From NCBI GenBank assembly GCA_903825285.1, contig CAIJZY010000032.1:1-51569 (forward strand): DNA of 51,569 nucleotides, written 5' to 3'. A program made the position numbers and the translations under genes. Every line of letters starts with the position of its first letter. Within the stretch, counting starts at the first letter, position 1. The notes beneath the pieces are model-generated. The model saw nothing but the letters and a program-made list of their open reading frames with translations, did not search any database and was not told the origin of the DNA. Source of the stretch: an uncultured Opitutia bacterium (GTDB lineage Bacteria > Verrucomicrobiota > Verrucomicrobiia > Opitutales > Opitutaceae). Shown here piece by piece: positions 16,713-24,411 of the stretch.

Positions 16713-17174
16713 TCAGGACGACTTGGCCGTCCGGGTGAACACGCCATCCAGCGAGGCCTTGCCGGCGCCGTAGACGAGGACGATCACCGCGAGACCGAGC
16801 ACGAGGAGATGGTACTCGAAGCCCTCGCCCTTCTGGTTGCCGGCCCAGTTCATGAAGAACCCGTTCGCCGAGTGGATCGTGAGGACGGCGACGGCCATGA
16901 CCACGGCGATGCCGAAGGCCGCGACGCGGCTGAGGAACCCGAAGATCAGGCCGAGCGAACCGGCGAACTCGGCGGCGATCGCGAGGAACGCGAAGACCGC
17001 GGGAATGTGCAGCGTGCCCGTGAAGAAGCCCATCGTGCCGGTGTAGCCGTAGCCGCCGAACCAGCCGAGCGCCTTCTGGGCGCCATGCGGGAACATCACG
17101 AGGCCGAGGGTGAGGCGCGCCAGGAGCGGCGCGGCGCTGTCATTGGTTTTGCAGAGGAACTGGAGTGCTTTCAT
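16713..17174 (-). CDS. DoxX-family membrane protein
   Basis: A 153-residue inner-membrane protein with four hydrophobic helices. It has the family opening LARLTLGLVMFPHGAQKALGWFGG and a later SLGLIFGFLSRVAAFGIAVVM. DoxX-like proteins often sit with redox or stress genes, and some take part in thiosulfate:quinone chemistry; a specific role here is not known. It is 38 bases downstream of the pirin gene and 37 bases upstream of the VOC gene, on the same strand. Confidence 0.85.
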   Translation of the reverse strand: MKALQFLCKTNDSAAPLLARLTLGLVMFPHGAQKALGWFGGYGYTGTMGFFTGTLHIPAVFAFLAIAAEFAGSLGLIFGFLSRVAAFGIAVVMAVAVLTIHSANGFFMNWAGNQKGEGFEYHLLVLGLAVIVLVYGAGKASLDGVFTRTAKSS

Positions 17175-17212
17175 GGAGGGATCGGTGGGTTGGATTGCGG
17201 GTGCGGATGAAA

Positions 17213-17908
17213 TCAGTTGAGGTCGAAGAGCAGGACCTGCGCGGCCTTGCGGCCGACGAGTTCCAGCGGGTCGCCGGCGGTCAGCGAGGCGGCATCGCCG
17301 CCGCCCAGCACCTGGCCGTTGAGGGTGACCTCACCCTCGGCGACGTGGACCCACGCCTGCCGGCCCGCGGCAAGGCGGTGCTCGACCTTCTGGCTCGGCT
17401 CCAGGCGCGCCAGCCACAGGTCGGCGTCCTGGTGGATCGCAATCGAGCCGTCGCGTCCCGCCTTGCTCGTGACCAGGTGCAGCTGGCCCGTGGGCGCCGC
17501 CGCGAGGGATTTCTCCGCGTAGCGCGGCGTCACCCCCCGGCGGTCGGGCTGGATCCAGATCTGCAGCAGGTGCACGGCCTCGTCCTTGGACGGGTTGAAT
17601 TCACTGTGGCGGACCCCCGTGCCGGCGGCCATGTACTGGACGTCGCCCGCGCGGATGATGCGGCCGTTGTTCATGGAGTCCTTGTGCTCCAGTGAACCGC
17701 TCAGGATGTAGGTGATGATCTCCATGTCGCGGTGCGGGTGGAGCCCGAAGCCCTCGCCGGGCATCACGAGGTCGTCGTTGATGACGCGGAGGCTGCCAAA
17801 CCCCATCCAGCGCGGGTCGTGGTAGTCGGCGAAGCTGAAGGTGTGGTAGGTGTCGAGCCACCCGTGGTTGGCGTGGCCGCGCTCGTTGGCTTTGCGGAGA
17901 TTCATCAT
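17213..17908 (-). CDS. Pirin-family cupin (YhhW-type, quercetinase-like)
   Basis: A 231-residue double-cupin protein. Starting at the first of two adjacent ATGs (17906-17908), the metal ligands fall at H57, H59, H101 and E103 (LHPHRDME and VRHSEF), the same numbering as E. coli YhhW, which supports this start. Some pirins oxidise quercetin and others are redox-sensing regulators. It leads a probable operon with DoxX and VOC genes and is divergent from a LysR gene, so induction by an aromatic or electrophile through that regulator is plausible. Confidence 0.88.
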   Translation of the reverse strand: MMNLRKANERGHANHGWLDTYHTFSFADYHDPRWMGFGSLRVINDDLVMPGEGFGLHPHRDMEIITYILSGSLEHKDSMNNGRIIRAGDVQYMAAGTGVRHSEFNPSKDEAVHLLQIWIQPDRRGVTPRYAEKSLAAAPTGQLHLVTSKAGRDGSIAIHQDADLWLARLEPSQKVEHRLAAGRQAWVHVAEGEVTLNGQVLGGGDAASLTAGDPLELVGRKAAQVLLFDLN

Positions 17909-17961
17909 GCCGCCAGTGTGCCACAGGCCGGGCGAAATGCGAAAGACCATGATTCTTGCCT

Positions 17962-17984
17962 CAGCATAGCCAAAAGGCATACTG
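17962..17984. promoter_or_regulatory. Candidate LysR operator between pirin and lysR genes
   Basis: In the 85-base divergent gap an imperfect inverted repeat pairs CAGCATAGCC with GGCATACTG around AAAA; one arm has an extra base and one mismatch. It lies 9 bases before the LysR start, the usual place for a divergent LTTR site. The symmetry is modest. Confidence 0.35.
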
Positions 17985-17993
17985 GCGGCTCCC

Positions 17994-18902
17994 ATGGAAC
18001 TGCGCCACCTTCGCTACTTCGTCGCCGTCGCCGAGCAGGAGAACGTCTCGCGCGCCGCGCTGAAGCTGCACGTGTCGCAGCCGGCCCTGAGCCGGCAGGT
18101 CCGTGACCTCGAGGAGGAACTCGGCTTCCCGCTCCTGCTGCGCAGCGCGAAGTCGGTGCGCCTGACCGACGCCGGCCGCACCTTTCTCGCCGAGGCCCGC
18201 GCGGTGCTGCAGCGCGCGGCCGAGGCCGTGACGGCGGCGCGGGCCGTCGCCACCGGCCGGCGGGGCGAGCTCAATGTCGGCTACGCCCCCATGCCCACGG
18301 TGCGCATCCTGCCGCCGACGCTGCGCGCGTTCCAGGCCGAGCGGCCCGAGGTGCGCGTGCGGCTGCACGACCTGTCCACCGAGGAGATGCTCACCGGGCT
18401 GCGCCGGGGCGCGCTGCAGATCGCGTTCCTCGTCCGCCCCACCCGCGCGATGCTGCGCGGCCTGCATTTCGAGGAGCTCGCCCGCGACCCGATGCGGCTG
18501 GCGGTGCCGCCGGGGCATCCTTTCGCCCGCCTGCGCTCGCTGGCCGTGGCGCGCCTGGCGCGCGAGCCGATCGTGGCCTACAGCCGCCAGGACTACCCCG
18601 AGTACCACGCGTACCTCACCGCCCTGTTCGCCACCTTCGGGAGCCGGCCGCGCATCGTGGAGGAGCACGAGGGCGGCGCCGGGATGATCGCGTCGGTCGA
18701 GGCCGGCGCCGGCCTCGCGCTCGCGCCCCAGTCGCTGGCCTGCTCCATCGGACCGCGGCTGAAGCTCATCCCGCTCACGCCGGCGCCCCCGCCGGTGATC
18801 GTCGGTGCCGTCTGGACCCACGCCGGGCTGAATCCCGCCGCCGAGCGGTTCCTCCGCTGCGCGCGGACGACCCTCGCGGCGGATCCGGCGCAACGGGCGT
18901 GA
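17994..18902 (+). CDS. LysR-family regulator divergent from pirin operon
   Basis: A 302-residue LTTR with the HTH block MELRHLRYFVAVAEQENVSRAALKLHVSQPALSRQVRDLEEELG and a C-terminal effector domain (GELNVGYAPMPTVRILPP, then MIASVEAGAGLALAPQSL). Its strand and position facing the pirin-DoxX-VOC run mark it as their likely regulator. It shares the L-R-H-L-R-Y-F opening with the LysR protein at 2940-3908, so the two may be distant paralogues. Effector unknown. Confidence 0.9.
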   Translation: MELRHLRYFVAVAEQENVSRAALKLHVSQPALSRQVRDLEEELGFPLLLRSAKSVRLTDAGRTFLAEARAVLQRAAEAVTAARAVATGRRGELNVGYAPMPTVRILPPTLRAFQAERPEVRVRLHDLSTEEMLTGLRRGALQIAFLVRPTRAMLRGLHFEELARDPMRLAVPPGHPFARLRSLAVARLAREPIVAYSRQDYPEYHAYLTALFATFGSRPRIVEEHEGGAGMIASVEAGAGLALAPQSLACSIGPRLKLIPLTPAPPPVIVGAVWTHAGLNPAAERFLRCARTTLAADPAQRA

Positions 18903-18945
18903 CTTTCCCGCCGGATCGGCCATTACGGAGCGGACCCACCCCTCC

Positions 18946-19479
18946 ATGCTGAAAAAAATCCTGTCCGCGTTGCTGGTGTGCGGGGTCCTGCTCGGGACCC
19001 CTGTCTTGATGTCGGCGCAGTCGCCCGCTCCGGCGGCCAGTGCCACCACCCCCGATGGCCAGGCCGCGAAATTCTACCGGGCCACACGCGACCAGGACTA
19101 CAAGGCGATGTACTACCTCCTCGCCCTGCCCCCGGCGGCCAAGGCCAAGCTGCCCCCGCCGGAGCAGTTTGCCGCGGACATGCGCCGTGGCTACCAGTCG
19201 TCCTTCAAGACCCCGGAGGAGCTGGCAAAGTTTGACGCGATCTTCCACAGCATTTCGGACATCATGATCGGCGAGCCGGTCATCACCGGCAATACCGCCA
19301 CGGTTCCCACCTCGGCCAAGATCACGGCCAACGGTATGACCCGCGTCTTCCACGGCGAGGCCCACATGATCCTGGACGATGGTGTCTGGAAGCTCGACCT
19401 CACGTTCACCAACGACAGCGAGAAATCGATGGCCCAGCGCGAAGCCGAGTTGTTCGGCAATCCCGAGCCGGTCCACTGA
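18946..19479 (+). CDS. Exported hypothetical protein, possible NTF2-like fold
   Basis: A 177-residue protein with a signal peptide (LLVCGVLLGTPVLMSAQ, residues 9-25). The mature part begins with a helix-rich region (QAAKFYRATRDQDYKAMYYLL) and ends in beta-strands (DIMIGEPVITGNTATVPTSAKI, FHGEAHMILDDGVWKLDLTF). That order, ending in a W-K-L-D strand, resembles DUF4878/NTF2-like lumenal proteins. No function can be given. It follows the LysR gene by 43 bases. Confidence 0.65.
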   Translation: MLKKILSALLVCGVLLGTPVLMSAQSPAPAASATTPDGQAAKFYRATRDQDYKAMYYLLALPPAAKAKLPPPEQFAADMRRGYQSSFKTPEELAKFDAIFHSISDIMIGEPVITGNTATVPTSAKITANGMTRVFHGEAHMILDDGVWKLDLTFTNDSEKSMAQREAELFGNPEPVH

Positions 19480-19498
19480 GCCGCTCGGCGGGCAACCG

Positions 19499-20056
19499 TC
19501 AGGCCGACTTGGCCGCCAGGGCCCGGGCGGCACTGAGCCACAGCACCACGCCCGTCAGCAGGCAGCCGATCGGGCTGGCCGGGCCGGCGGGGGTGAGCAG
19601 CGGATAGCCGGCGCCGATCGCCACCAGCGCGAGCCCGGTGACATAATGGGGCGGATTGGCGAAGACGCGCGCCAGCGGGAGAAAGTGGAGGCCCACGATG
19701 ATGATCACGGCCGGGATCACCCAGGCGCCGAGTCCCAGGTTCGCGAGCACATTGCCCACGACGAGAATCAGGACCCACTGCGCGGCGTTCACGATCTGGA
19801 ATATGCGCGAGGCCCGCCGCTGCTCCGGCGTCTCGGGCTGCGCCGCCAGCGCGGGCGCATGGACGCGGTAGCGCCAGTAGGCTAGGCCGAGCAGCGCGGC
19901 CGTGAGCACCGCGATCTCGACATACAGGACGATCGGGCGCGCGGAGGCCCGGTACGCCCAGAGTGCGAACCAGGCGCCGCCAAACGGGAAGAAGAACATC
20001 GCGCCGATGGCGCGCCGGGCGCGCTCGGCGGAGGCGGCTTGCATCGGTGCGCTCAT
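19499..20056 (-). CDS. Hypothetical multi-pass membrane protein
   Basis: A 185-residue protein with about six hydrophobic segments (IGAMFFFPFGGAWFALW, IVLYVEIAVLTAALLGLAYW, WVLILVVGNVLANLGLGAWVIPAVIIIVGLHFLPLA, and two near the C-terminus). ATG 20054-20056 is used; a GTG four codons upstream would add little. It starts 25 bases after the OPT transporter stops, so the two may be co-transcribed. I do not recognise a family. Confidence 0.6.
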   Translation of the reverse strand: MSAPMQAASAERARRAIGAMFFFPFGGAWFALWAYRASARPIVLYVEIAVLTAALLGLAYWRYRVHAPALAAQPETPEQRRASRIFQIVNAAQWVLILVVGNVLANLGLGAWVIPAVIIIVGLHFLPLARVFANPPHYVTGLALVAIGAGYPLLTPAGPASPIGCLLTGVVLWLSAARALAAKSA

Positions 20057-20081
20057 GGGCAAGGCCACGCGCCGGGGCGGC

Positions 20082-22019
20082 TCAATGCCCGGCGAAGAAC
20101 TGGTGCAGCAGCGGCGGAATGTTCTCCCAGAAAATCAGGAAGACACCCATCAGCGAGCCGCCGGCGATGATGCCCGACGCCACCGGGTAGTTGTAGAGCT
20201 CGGCGAGAGCCGGGCGCTTGCGCTCGACCACCCAGCCGATGGTGGCGCCGATGAAGAACAGGAAGCCATAGTACCAGTGGAACGTCCAGGAGAGGCCCAC
20301 GGCGGCGGGCGACGGGATCCACTTGGCATGGCGCGGCAGCCAGCGCGGCAGCAGCGTGAGGACGAAGCCGAGGAAGGCACCGATGATGAGCGACCAGACC
20401 TTGATCGGCTCAAGCGACTCGAACCCGTGGCTCAGCGCGATCGCGACCGCGCGCCAGCTCTGCGCCGCCGGGGCCGGGAACTTGTCCGAGCCGAGCACCG
20501 CGGCCGTCGGCACCATGACCTTGAAGGCCAGCACCGTCGCGACCGTGCCGACGAAGATGCCGGCGAACTGGGCGAGGAACTGCTTGCGCGGATTCGCGCC
20601 GAGGAGATAGCCGCTCTTCAGGTCGAACAGCAGGTCCGCCGACGCCAGCGCGGCGCTCGAGGTGATGTTCGCGCTCATCAGGTTGACGTTCATGTTGCCC
20701 GGGCTCAGCCCGCCGAACACCAGCTGGGTCACCTTGCCCATCGCGCCCGTCGGCGTCGTGTCGGTCTCGCCGCTGACGCGGCACGCCACCAGCGCGAGGA
20801 AGAACGAGAGCACGACGGCCACCACCGTCTGCCAGACCGGCATGTTGAAGCTGACCTTGGCGAGCCACGCGAGGACGCCGAGCGTGAGGATTTGCGCCAC
20901 GAGGAACCAGGAGATCGGCGCCTCGATGGCGTCCATCTCGCTGAGCTTGGCCTTGGCCGCGCCCCCGGAGAGCGAGGCCCCCAGCCCGCGGAACGCGCGC
21001 ACGATGGTGCGCCACTGGAGGAAGAACGAGAGGAGTCCCGACACCACCATGCACGCCACGCCGCCCCAGAGCGTCCACTGCACGATGTCGCGGTAGGTCG
21101 TGCCCGTGATCACCCCGCGCGCCTGCATGATCGGCACGAAGACCGCCCAGCAGAGCGTGCCGCCGAGCAGCATGCTGGCCGCGGGCCGGAGGCCCATCAG
21201 GACGCCCGCCGCGATGAAGACCGGGTCCCACACGAAGGCGACGGTGCGGGTGATCCAGGCCTTGCCCAGCACGGCCAGGTTGAAGCGCTGGACGAGGTTC
21301 GACAGGGCGAAGGGGGCGAGCTTGGCGCTGACGAGGCCGAGGCCGTCGGACCAGAACTGGCTGACCGCGGCGGCGATGGCGCCGATGGTGAGCGCGCGAG
21401 CCGACTGCGCGGCGCGCTGGCCCTTGGAATAAAGCGCCCGCAGCGTCTCCGCCGCCGCGATGCCGGTCGGGAAGCGCAGTTGCTCCACGTTGATCATCTG
21501 CCGCTTCATCGGAATCGCCATCGTCACGCCCAGCACCGCGAGGAAGAAAACCCACGCCAGCATCAGCCCGATGGGCAGCGACTGGTTGTTGATCATGAAG
21601 TACGCCGAGTAGGCCGACACGAGCGTCGAGCCGGTCGAGTAGCCCGCGGAGCTCGCGGTCGACTGCATGCAGTTGTTCTCAAGGATCGTCATGGGCGTCT
21701 TCGCCCAGCCGATCCTCTGGAAGAGCGTCCACACGGCGTAGGAGACGATGCAGGCGGTGATCGCGACGCCGAAGCCCCACCCCGCCTTGAGGCCGATGTA
21801 GAGGTTGGTCAGCGAGAGCACGCCGCCGAGCACCATGCCCATGAGCAGCGCGCGCCAGGTGAGCTGCGCCATGGTGTCGCCGCGCCCGAGATAAACCTCC
21901 TTGTACCATTGCCGCTCGATCTCCTCGGGCGTGCCCTTGAATCCCTCCACGCGGAGCGGAATGTCGATGTTGGCGTCGGTGGCCGCGGCGGAGCCGGGCA
22001 CGGGAGTGGGGTCGATCAT
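20082..22019 (-). CDS. OPT-family oligopeptide/metal-chelate transporter
   Basis: A 645-residue inner-membrane protein. It has SLTNLYIGLKAGWGFGVAI near residue 70, NCMQSTASSAGYSTGSTLVSA near 115, VEQLRFPTGIAAAETLRALY near 180 and SWTFHWYYGFLFFIGATIGW near the C-terminus. These are characteristic of OPT/YSL proteins, which take up oligopeptides or metal-siderophore chelates with protons. Length and about 15 helices fit. A stem-loop lies 30 bases upstream (22049-22064). Confidence 0.9.
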   Translation of the reverse strand: MIDPTPVPGSAAATDANIDIPLRVEGFKGTPEEIERQWYKEVYLGRGDTMAQLTWRALLMGMVLGGVLSLTNLYIGLKAGWGFGVAITACIVSYAVWTLFQRIGWAKTPMTILENNCMQSTASSAGYSTGSTLVSAYSAYFMINNQSLPIGLMLAWVFFLAVLGVTMAIPMKRQMINVEQLRFPTGIAAAETLRALYSKGQRAAQSARALTIGAIAAAVSQFWSDGLGLVSAKLAPFALSNLVQRFNLAVLGKAWITRTVAFVWDPVFIAAGVLMGLRPAASMLLGGTLCWAVFVPIMQARGVITGTTYRDIVQWTLWGGVACMVVSGLLSFFLQWRTIVRAFRGLGASLSGGAAKAKLSEMDAIEAPISWFLVAQILTLGVLAWLAKVSFNMPVWQTVVAVVLSFFLALVACRVSGETDTTPTGAMGKVTQLVFGGLSPGNMNVNLMSANITSSAALASADLLFDLKSGYLLGANPRKQFLAQFAGIFVGTVATVLAFKVMVPTAAVLGSDKFPAPAAQSWRAVAIALSHGFESLEPIKVWSLIIGAFLGFVLTLLPRWLPRHAKWIPSPAAVGLSWTFHWYYGFLFFIGATIGWVVERKRPALAELYNYPVASGIIAGGSLMGVFLIFWENIPPLLHQFFAGH

Positions 22020-22048
22020 GGGGTGGGGTTTGGGGATGGGGAGTGCGG

Positions 22049-22064
22049 AGTTTCGCGGGAAACT
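22049..22064. promoter_or_regulatory. Short inverted repeat before the OPT gene
   Basis: AGTTTC-GCGG-GAAACT, a perfect 6-base dyad with a 4-base centre, one mismatch away from a 16-base palindrome. It sits in the 98-base gap between the OPT gene and the upstream Tat-signalled gene. There is no T-tract in either direction, so an operator is more likely than a terminator. Confidence 0.3.
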
Positions 22065-22117
22065 AAATCACCGCCGTCGCGCGGCGAGTGCTAAAGAACC
22101 GAGCGTCGGCAGCCGGG

Positions 22118-24019
22118 CTAGGCTGCGATCACCGTGAGCTTCAGCTCCGTCGGGACTCCGACCTGGGCCAGCGGCAGGGAGACGACCAGCCGGCCCTCCT
22201 TCGCCTCCGCGTGGCCATCGCTGGTGTATGGGTTGTGGGGCACCACGGGACAAGCGAGCCGCGCCGCAGTGGGCACGGTGAGCTGCCAGACGTGGTGCCG
22301 CACGCTCGTGACTCCCGTCTTCTCCCAGAGCGCGCCCGCGATCTCCGCCTGCGTTCCGTCGGAGAAGGCGACCGGCGACTCGGGATAAGGGATGAAGGTC
22401 AGGTGGACCGCCGCGGGGCGTCCGGCCGGCGCGGCCTGGAGCAGCGTCGCCGCGAGCCGCATTTCCGAACCGGAGACAATCTCGCACGCCAGCTCCACGA
22501 CGGCGCCGCCGGCGGAGATCCGCTGGGTCCAGCGGTTCGCCGCGGGCTCGGCGATGACGCAGTGGTCCGGCGTGTACGCCAGCGGTACGTTAGGCGCGAG
22601 GTTGGTCTCACGCTTCGCGCCCAGCGGCGTCAGGAGGTGCGCGTCGCCCACCGTCAGCGTGCTCCAGAGCGGCTGCAGCTTCGTGTTGCCCCCGCCGAGG
22701 ATCAGTCCGGCGTCGCGGTGAAAAATGCTCAGCAGGTTCTGGCGGTCCTGGATGAAGCGGTTGCCGATGCGCGGGCAGCAGTAGCCCGACAGGCTCACCA
22801 GCCACGGGTCCTCGCGCGCGACGAGCGCGTCCGTGCCCATGCGGAAGCGCCGCTCGGGCGCGCTCGTGAAGGCGAACCCGGCCGCGGTCGGCGGGAGGAA
22901 AAGATAGAGGTAGTCCGCGTCCAGCTCCGCCGGGTCGTGCCTGGCCACGTGTTGGAACAGCTCCGCGAGCAGCGCGCGGCCCTCGTCGCTGGCGTACAGG
23001 CCCGAGTGTATCCCCGCGAGCGGCGGCTGGTAGTGCGCCTTGCCGTCCGGCCCGCGCGTGAGCGTCACGGGGCTGTACGGATTGCGCTCGTCCACCGTCT
23101 CGATCGCCGAGCCGTCCGGGTAAAGATAGTTCAGGTGAAACCGGTTGCCCCGCTCCAGCGCGGGCAGGATCGCGGGATCGCCGGTCAGCGCGTGGTAGAT
23201 GCCGAGCGCCTCGATGTAGACGCGGTTGTAGAGGACGACCGGGCCGCTGTGCTCGGTCCACCAGCCGTGCGGCGACTGCGCCGCGGCGACGAGCTGGATG
23301 TACTCGCGCGCCTGCCGCTGCCAGTCCGGCCGGCCGAAGTGGCGCCCGGCGATGAAGAGTCCGGCCGCATGGTGGCAGGGGATGTTGTGGATCCACGGGA
23401 TCACCTCGCCGGGCTTGAGCGGCGGATGGCCGGTGAGCGGGCCGGGGTAGATGTTGCTGCGGGAGGACAGCTCAGTCGCGGCGATGCCGCCGTAGCCGAG
23501 CTGCAGCCCCTCGGCCCAGATCGCGCGGTCGGCCGGCGCGAGGTCGTCGGCCATCAGCTGGAACGTGATGATCCACCGGAGATACGTCCACGGCATGTAG
23601 ATCTGCCCCCAGTTGGAGCCGTCCTTCTTGTCGAAGGCGTACATGCCCTTCGCGTCCTGGCGCGACCGCAGGAAGCGCCCGCCGGCCGCGATGTGCCCGA
23701 GCAGCCGGGGATCCTTGTAGTGCGGCCCGCCCTTGCACTGGTAAAGCAGCGCCAGCGTGAGGATCACGTCCTGGTCCCGCACGATCCACGGATCCGTGCC
23801 GAACCGGCCGTCGGGCCGGGCCTGCGCGAGGATCGGGCCGAGCTTCGCCTCGAGCGATCGCAGCAGGAAGGCGCGGAAAACCTCGCGGTCCACCGGCATC
23901 CCGGCCGCCGCCGGCGGGGCCGCGCGCCCAACCAGCGGCCAGGCGAGCGAGGCCGCGGGAAGGCTCGCCGCGATGAGGGAGGTGGTGCGGACGAAGCCGC
24001 GGCGCGTGAGGTTTTCCAT
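22118..24019 (-). CDS. Tat-exported (alpha/alpha)-toroid protein, possible polysaccharide lyase
   Basis: A 633-residue protein with a twin-arginine signal (TRRGFVRTTSLIAASLPAASLAWPL). Residues 40-330 are helical with motifs including IHNIPCHHAAGLFIAGRHF, GWWTEHSGPVVLYNRVYIEA and DGSAIETVDERNPY. The rest is beta-rich, with PLGAKRETNLAPNVPLAYTPD and HLTFIPYPESPVAF. An all-helical toroid plus beta-sandwich is the layout of several polysaccharide lyases. Conserved His, Asn, Tyr and Arg stand out, but the family is not identified. It follows a 73-codon Tat ORF by 30 bases. Confidence 0.65.
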   Translation of the reverse strand: MENLTRRGFVRTTSLIAASLPAASLAWPLVGRAAPPAAAGMPVDREVFRAFLLRSLEAKLGPILAQARPDGRFGTDPWIVRDQDVILTLALLYQCKGGPHYKDPRLLGHIAAGGRFLRSRQDAKGMYAFDKKDGSNWGQIYMPWTYLRWIITFQLMADDLAPADRAIWAEGLQLGYGGIAATELSSRSNIYPGPLTGHPPLKPGEVIPWIHNIPCHHAAGLFIAGRHFGRPDWQRQAREYIQLVAAAQSPHGWWTEHSGPVVLYNRVYIEALGIYHALTGDPAILPALERGNRFHLNYLYPDGSAIETVDERNPYSPVTLTRGPDGKAHYQPPLAGIHSGLYASDEGRALLAELFQHVARHDPAELDADYLYLFLPPTAAGFAFTSAPERRFRMGTDALVAREDPWLVSLSGYCCPRIGNRFIQDRQNLLSIFHRDAGLILGGGNTKLQPLWSTLTVGDAHLLTPLGAKRETNLAPNVPLAYTPDHCVIAEPAANRWTQRISAGGAVVELACEIVSGSEMRLAATLLQAAPAGRPAAVHLTFIPYPESPVAFSDGTQAEIAGALWEKTGVTSVRHHVWQLTVPTAARLACPVVPHNPYTSDGHAEAKEGRLVVSLPLAQVGVPTELKLTVIAA

Positions 24020-24049
24020 GAAAAGTCAGGGCGCCAACCGGCCCGCGCC

Positions 24050-24271
24050 TCAGCCCGACGGATAGGCCTCGAACGCGAGCACGTACTCGCGCTCGGGCCG
24101 GCACAGGGACGGCGCGGGCGTGGGCGCCGCTGGTGACGGGTTTCCGCCAGCCCCGGCCAGGGCGAGCGCACCGGGCAGCCGCGCGGCCAGCATGAGTCCG
24201 GTCAGGGCCGTGCCGACGGTCCTCAGCCACTCGCGGCGGCTGAGCGGGACGGCGGTGGGCGGGTTCGGCAT
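24050..24271 (-). CDS. Small Tat-signal protein of 73 residues
   Basis: Starts MPNPPTAVPLSRREWLRTVG, a canonical twin-arginine motif, followed by a hydrophobic core (LTGLMLAARLPGALALAGAGG) and only about 30 more residues ending EREYVLAFEAYPSG. The mature peptide is therefore tiny. It lies 30 bases upstream of another Tat-signalled gene on the same strand. It may be a real small exported peptide, or the 5' remnant of a longer exported enzyme. No cofactor motif is visible. Confidence 0.5.
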   Translation of the reverse strand: MPNPPTAVPLSRREWLRTVGTALTGLMLAARLPGALALAGAGGNPSPAAPTPAPSLCRPEREYVLAFEAYPSG

Positions 24272-24411
24272 GGGTCGCGGGCGCCTCCGCCCGGGGCGCG
24301 AGGCTGCGGCCGCAGTTTGCCCGGGACGGAAACCGCGACAAGCCAGAAACCCGGCGGCGGCGCTCAGTCGAACCTTGCCAGTCCGCCGACCACGGCAAGT
24401 CTCCGGCCACC

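Noticed and set aside
19902-22094. 730-codon frame antisense to the OPT transporter
   Set aside because: Rich in Arg, His and Asp in the pattern of reversed membrane-protein codons; shadow.
24304-24315. 12-base palindrome CTGCGGCCGCAG in a divergent gap
   Set aside because: Purely GC-driven symmetry without a promoter around it; not convincing as an operator.
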